Of a stretch of DNA of 42,624 nucleotides, positions 42,526 to 42,624 are shown piece after piece. A program made the translations under genes and the position numbers. The stretch is taken from assembly GCA_910585895.1 (NCBI GenBank), contig CAJUHY010000017.1, forward strand, positions 2,209 through 44,832. The letters run 5' to 3'. The notes beneath the pieces were generated by a model. That model had not been told where the DNA came from. It saw only the letters and a program-made list of their open reading frames with translations, and searched no databases. This DNA is from an uncultured Lachnospiraceae bacterium (lineage in GTDB: Bacteria; Bacillota; Clostridia; Lachnospirales; Lachnospiraceae). How positions within the stretch are numbered: position 1 is the stretch's first letter; the number at the start of each line of letters is the position of its first letter.

Positions 42526-42624
42526 CAAAATATAGAAATATATCTTACAGACCTAACAAACAACATCAAAAAAGCAATTTGGTAAATAGTCAAGAGTTAT
42601 TTTAAAAAGATTTTCAGGGAAAAG

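Noticed and set aside
1..42624. CRISPR arrays, insertion sequences, prophage genes, rRNA or tRNA genes
   Set aside because: No regularly spaced repeats, transposase or integrase motifs, or RNA gene signatures were found on either strand.

Overview
The window looks like a chromosomal segment from an anaerobic, spore-forming Clostridia species, most likely Lachnospiraceae. The reasons are spo0A and spoIVB next to recN/argR, the conserved nusB-xseAB-ispA-dxs-tlyA-nadK-argR-recN-spoIVB-spo0A gene order, a PPi-type phosphofructokinase, a polyamine potABCD operon led by an XRE-cupin regulator, and secreted GH43/LamG/Ig-like glycan-degrading proteins. Nearly all genes are on the minus strand. Only pfp and the regulator-potABCD-DUF5688 block are on the plus strand. 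I see no rRNA, tRNA, CRISPR array, transposase or phage genes.

Region by region: (1) 1-9043, minus: a tightly packed run that probably begins with a metallo-beta-lactamase-fold lipoprotein, continues through the folate genes folC-folE-folP-folBK, and ends with an unusual leucine-rich-repeat / DUF2201-VWA / MoxR-AAA cassette plus an unrecognised gene cut by the window edge. (2) 9125-12433, minus: a coiled-coil protein with its own promoter, a PucR/CdaR-type regulator, and an orphan MsmX/UgpC-type sugar ABC ATPase. (3) 12762-14003, plus: pfp, ended by a bidirectional terminator shared with dut. (4) 14166-16789, minus: dut, a leaderless lytic transglycosylase, a three-S1-domain RNA-binding protein and an FlK-like thioesterase. 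(5) 16957-21575, minus: two secreted glycan-acting proteins. (6) 22056-27398, plus: XRE-cupin regulator, potABCD and a DUF5688 protein. (7) 27390-40546, minus: glgA directly behind spo0A, then spoIVB, recN, argR, nadK, tlyA, dxs, ispA, xseB, xseA, nusB and an Asp23 protein. (8) 40648-42624: a fully self-complementary 169-bp element, a DUF262 gene and a small sigma factor whose promoter carries two LexA/SOS-type boxes.

Most genes are housekeeping. The least explained parts are the SOS-box-controlled sigma factor + DUF262 pair, the foldable element that supplies the DUF262 stop codon, the LRR-VWA-MoxR cassette, and the structured gap between spoIVB and spo0A. Regulatory sites readable from sequence include two Spo0A boxes upstream of spo0A, a perfect inverted repeat at the start point of the polyamine operon, a forespore-type -10 in front of spoIVB, and a cre-like site upstream of the glycan genes. 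For many genes I chose a start downstream of the longest open frame because a good ribosome binding site sits there; each such choice is stated.
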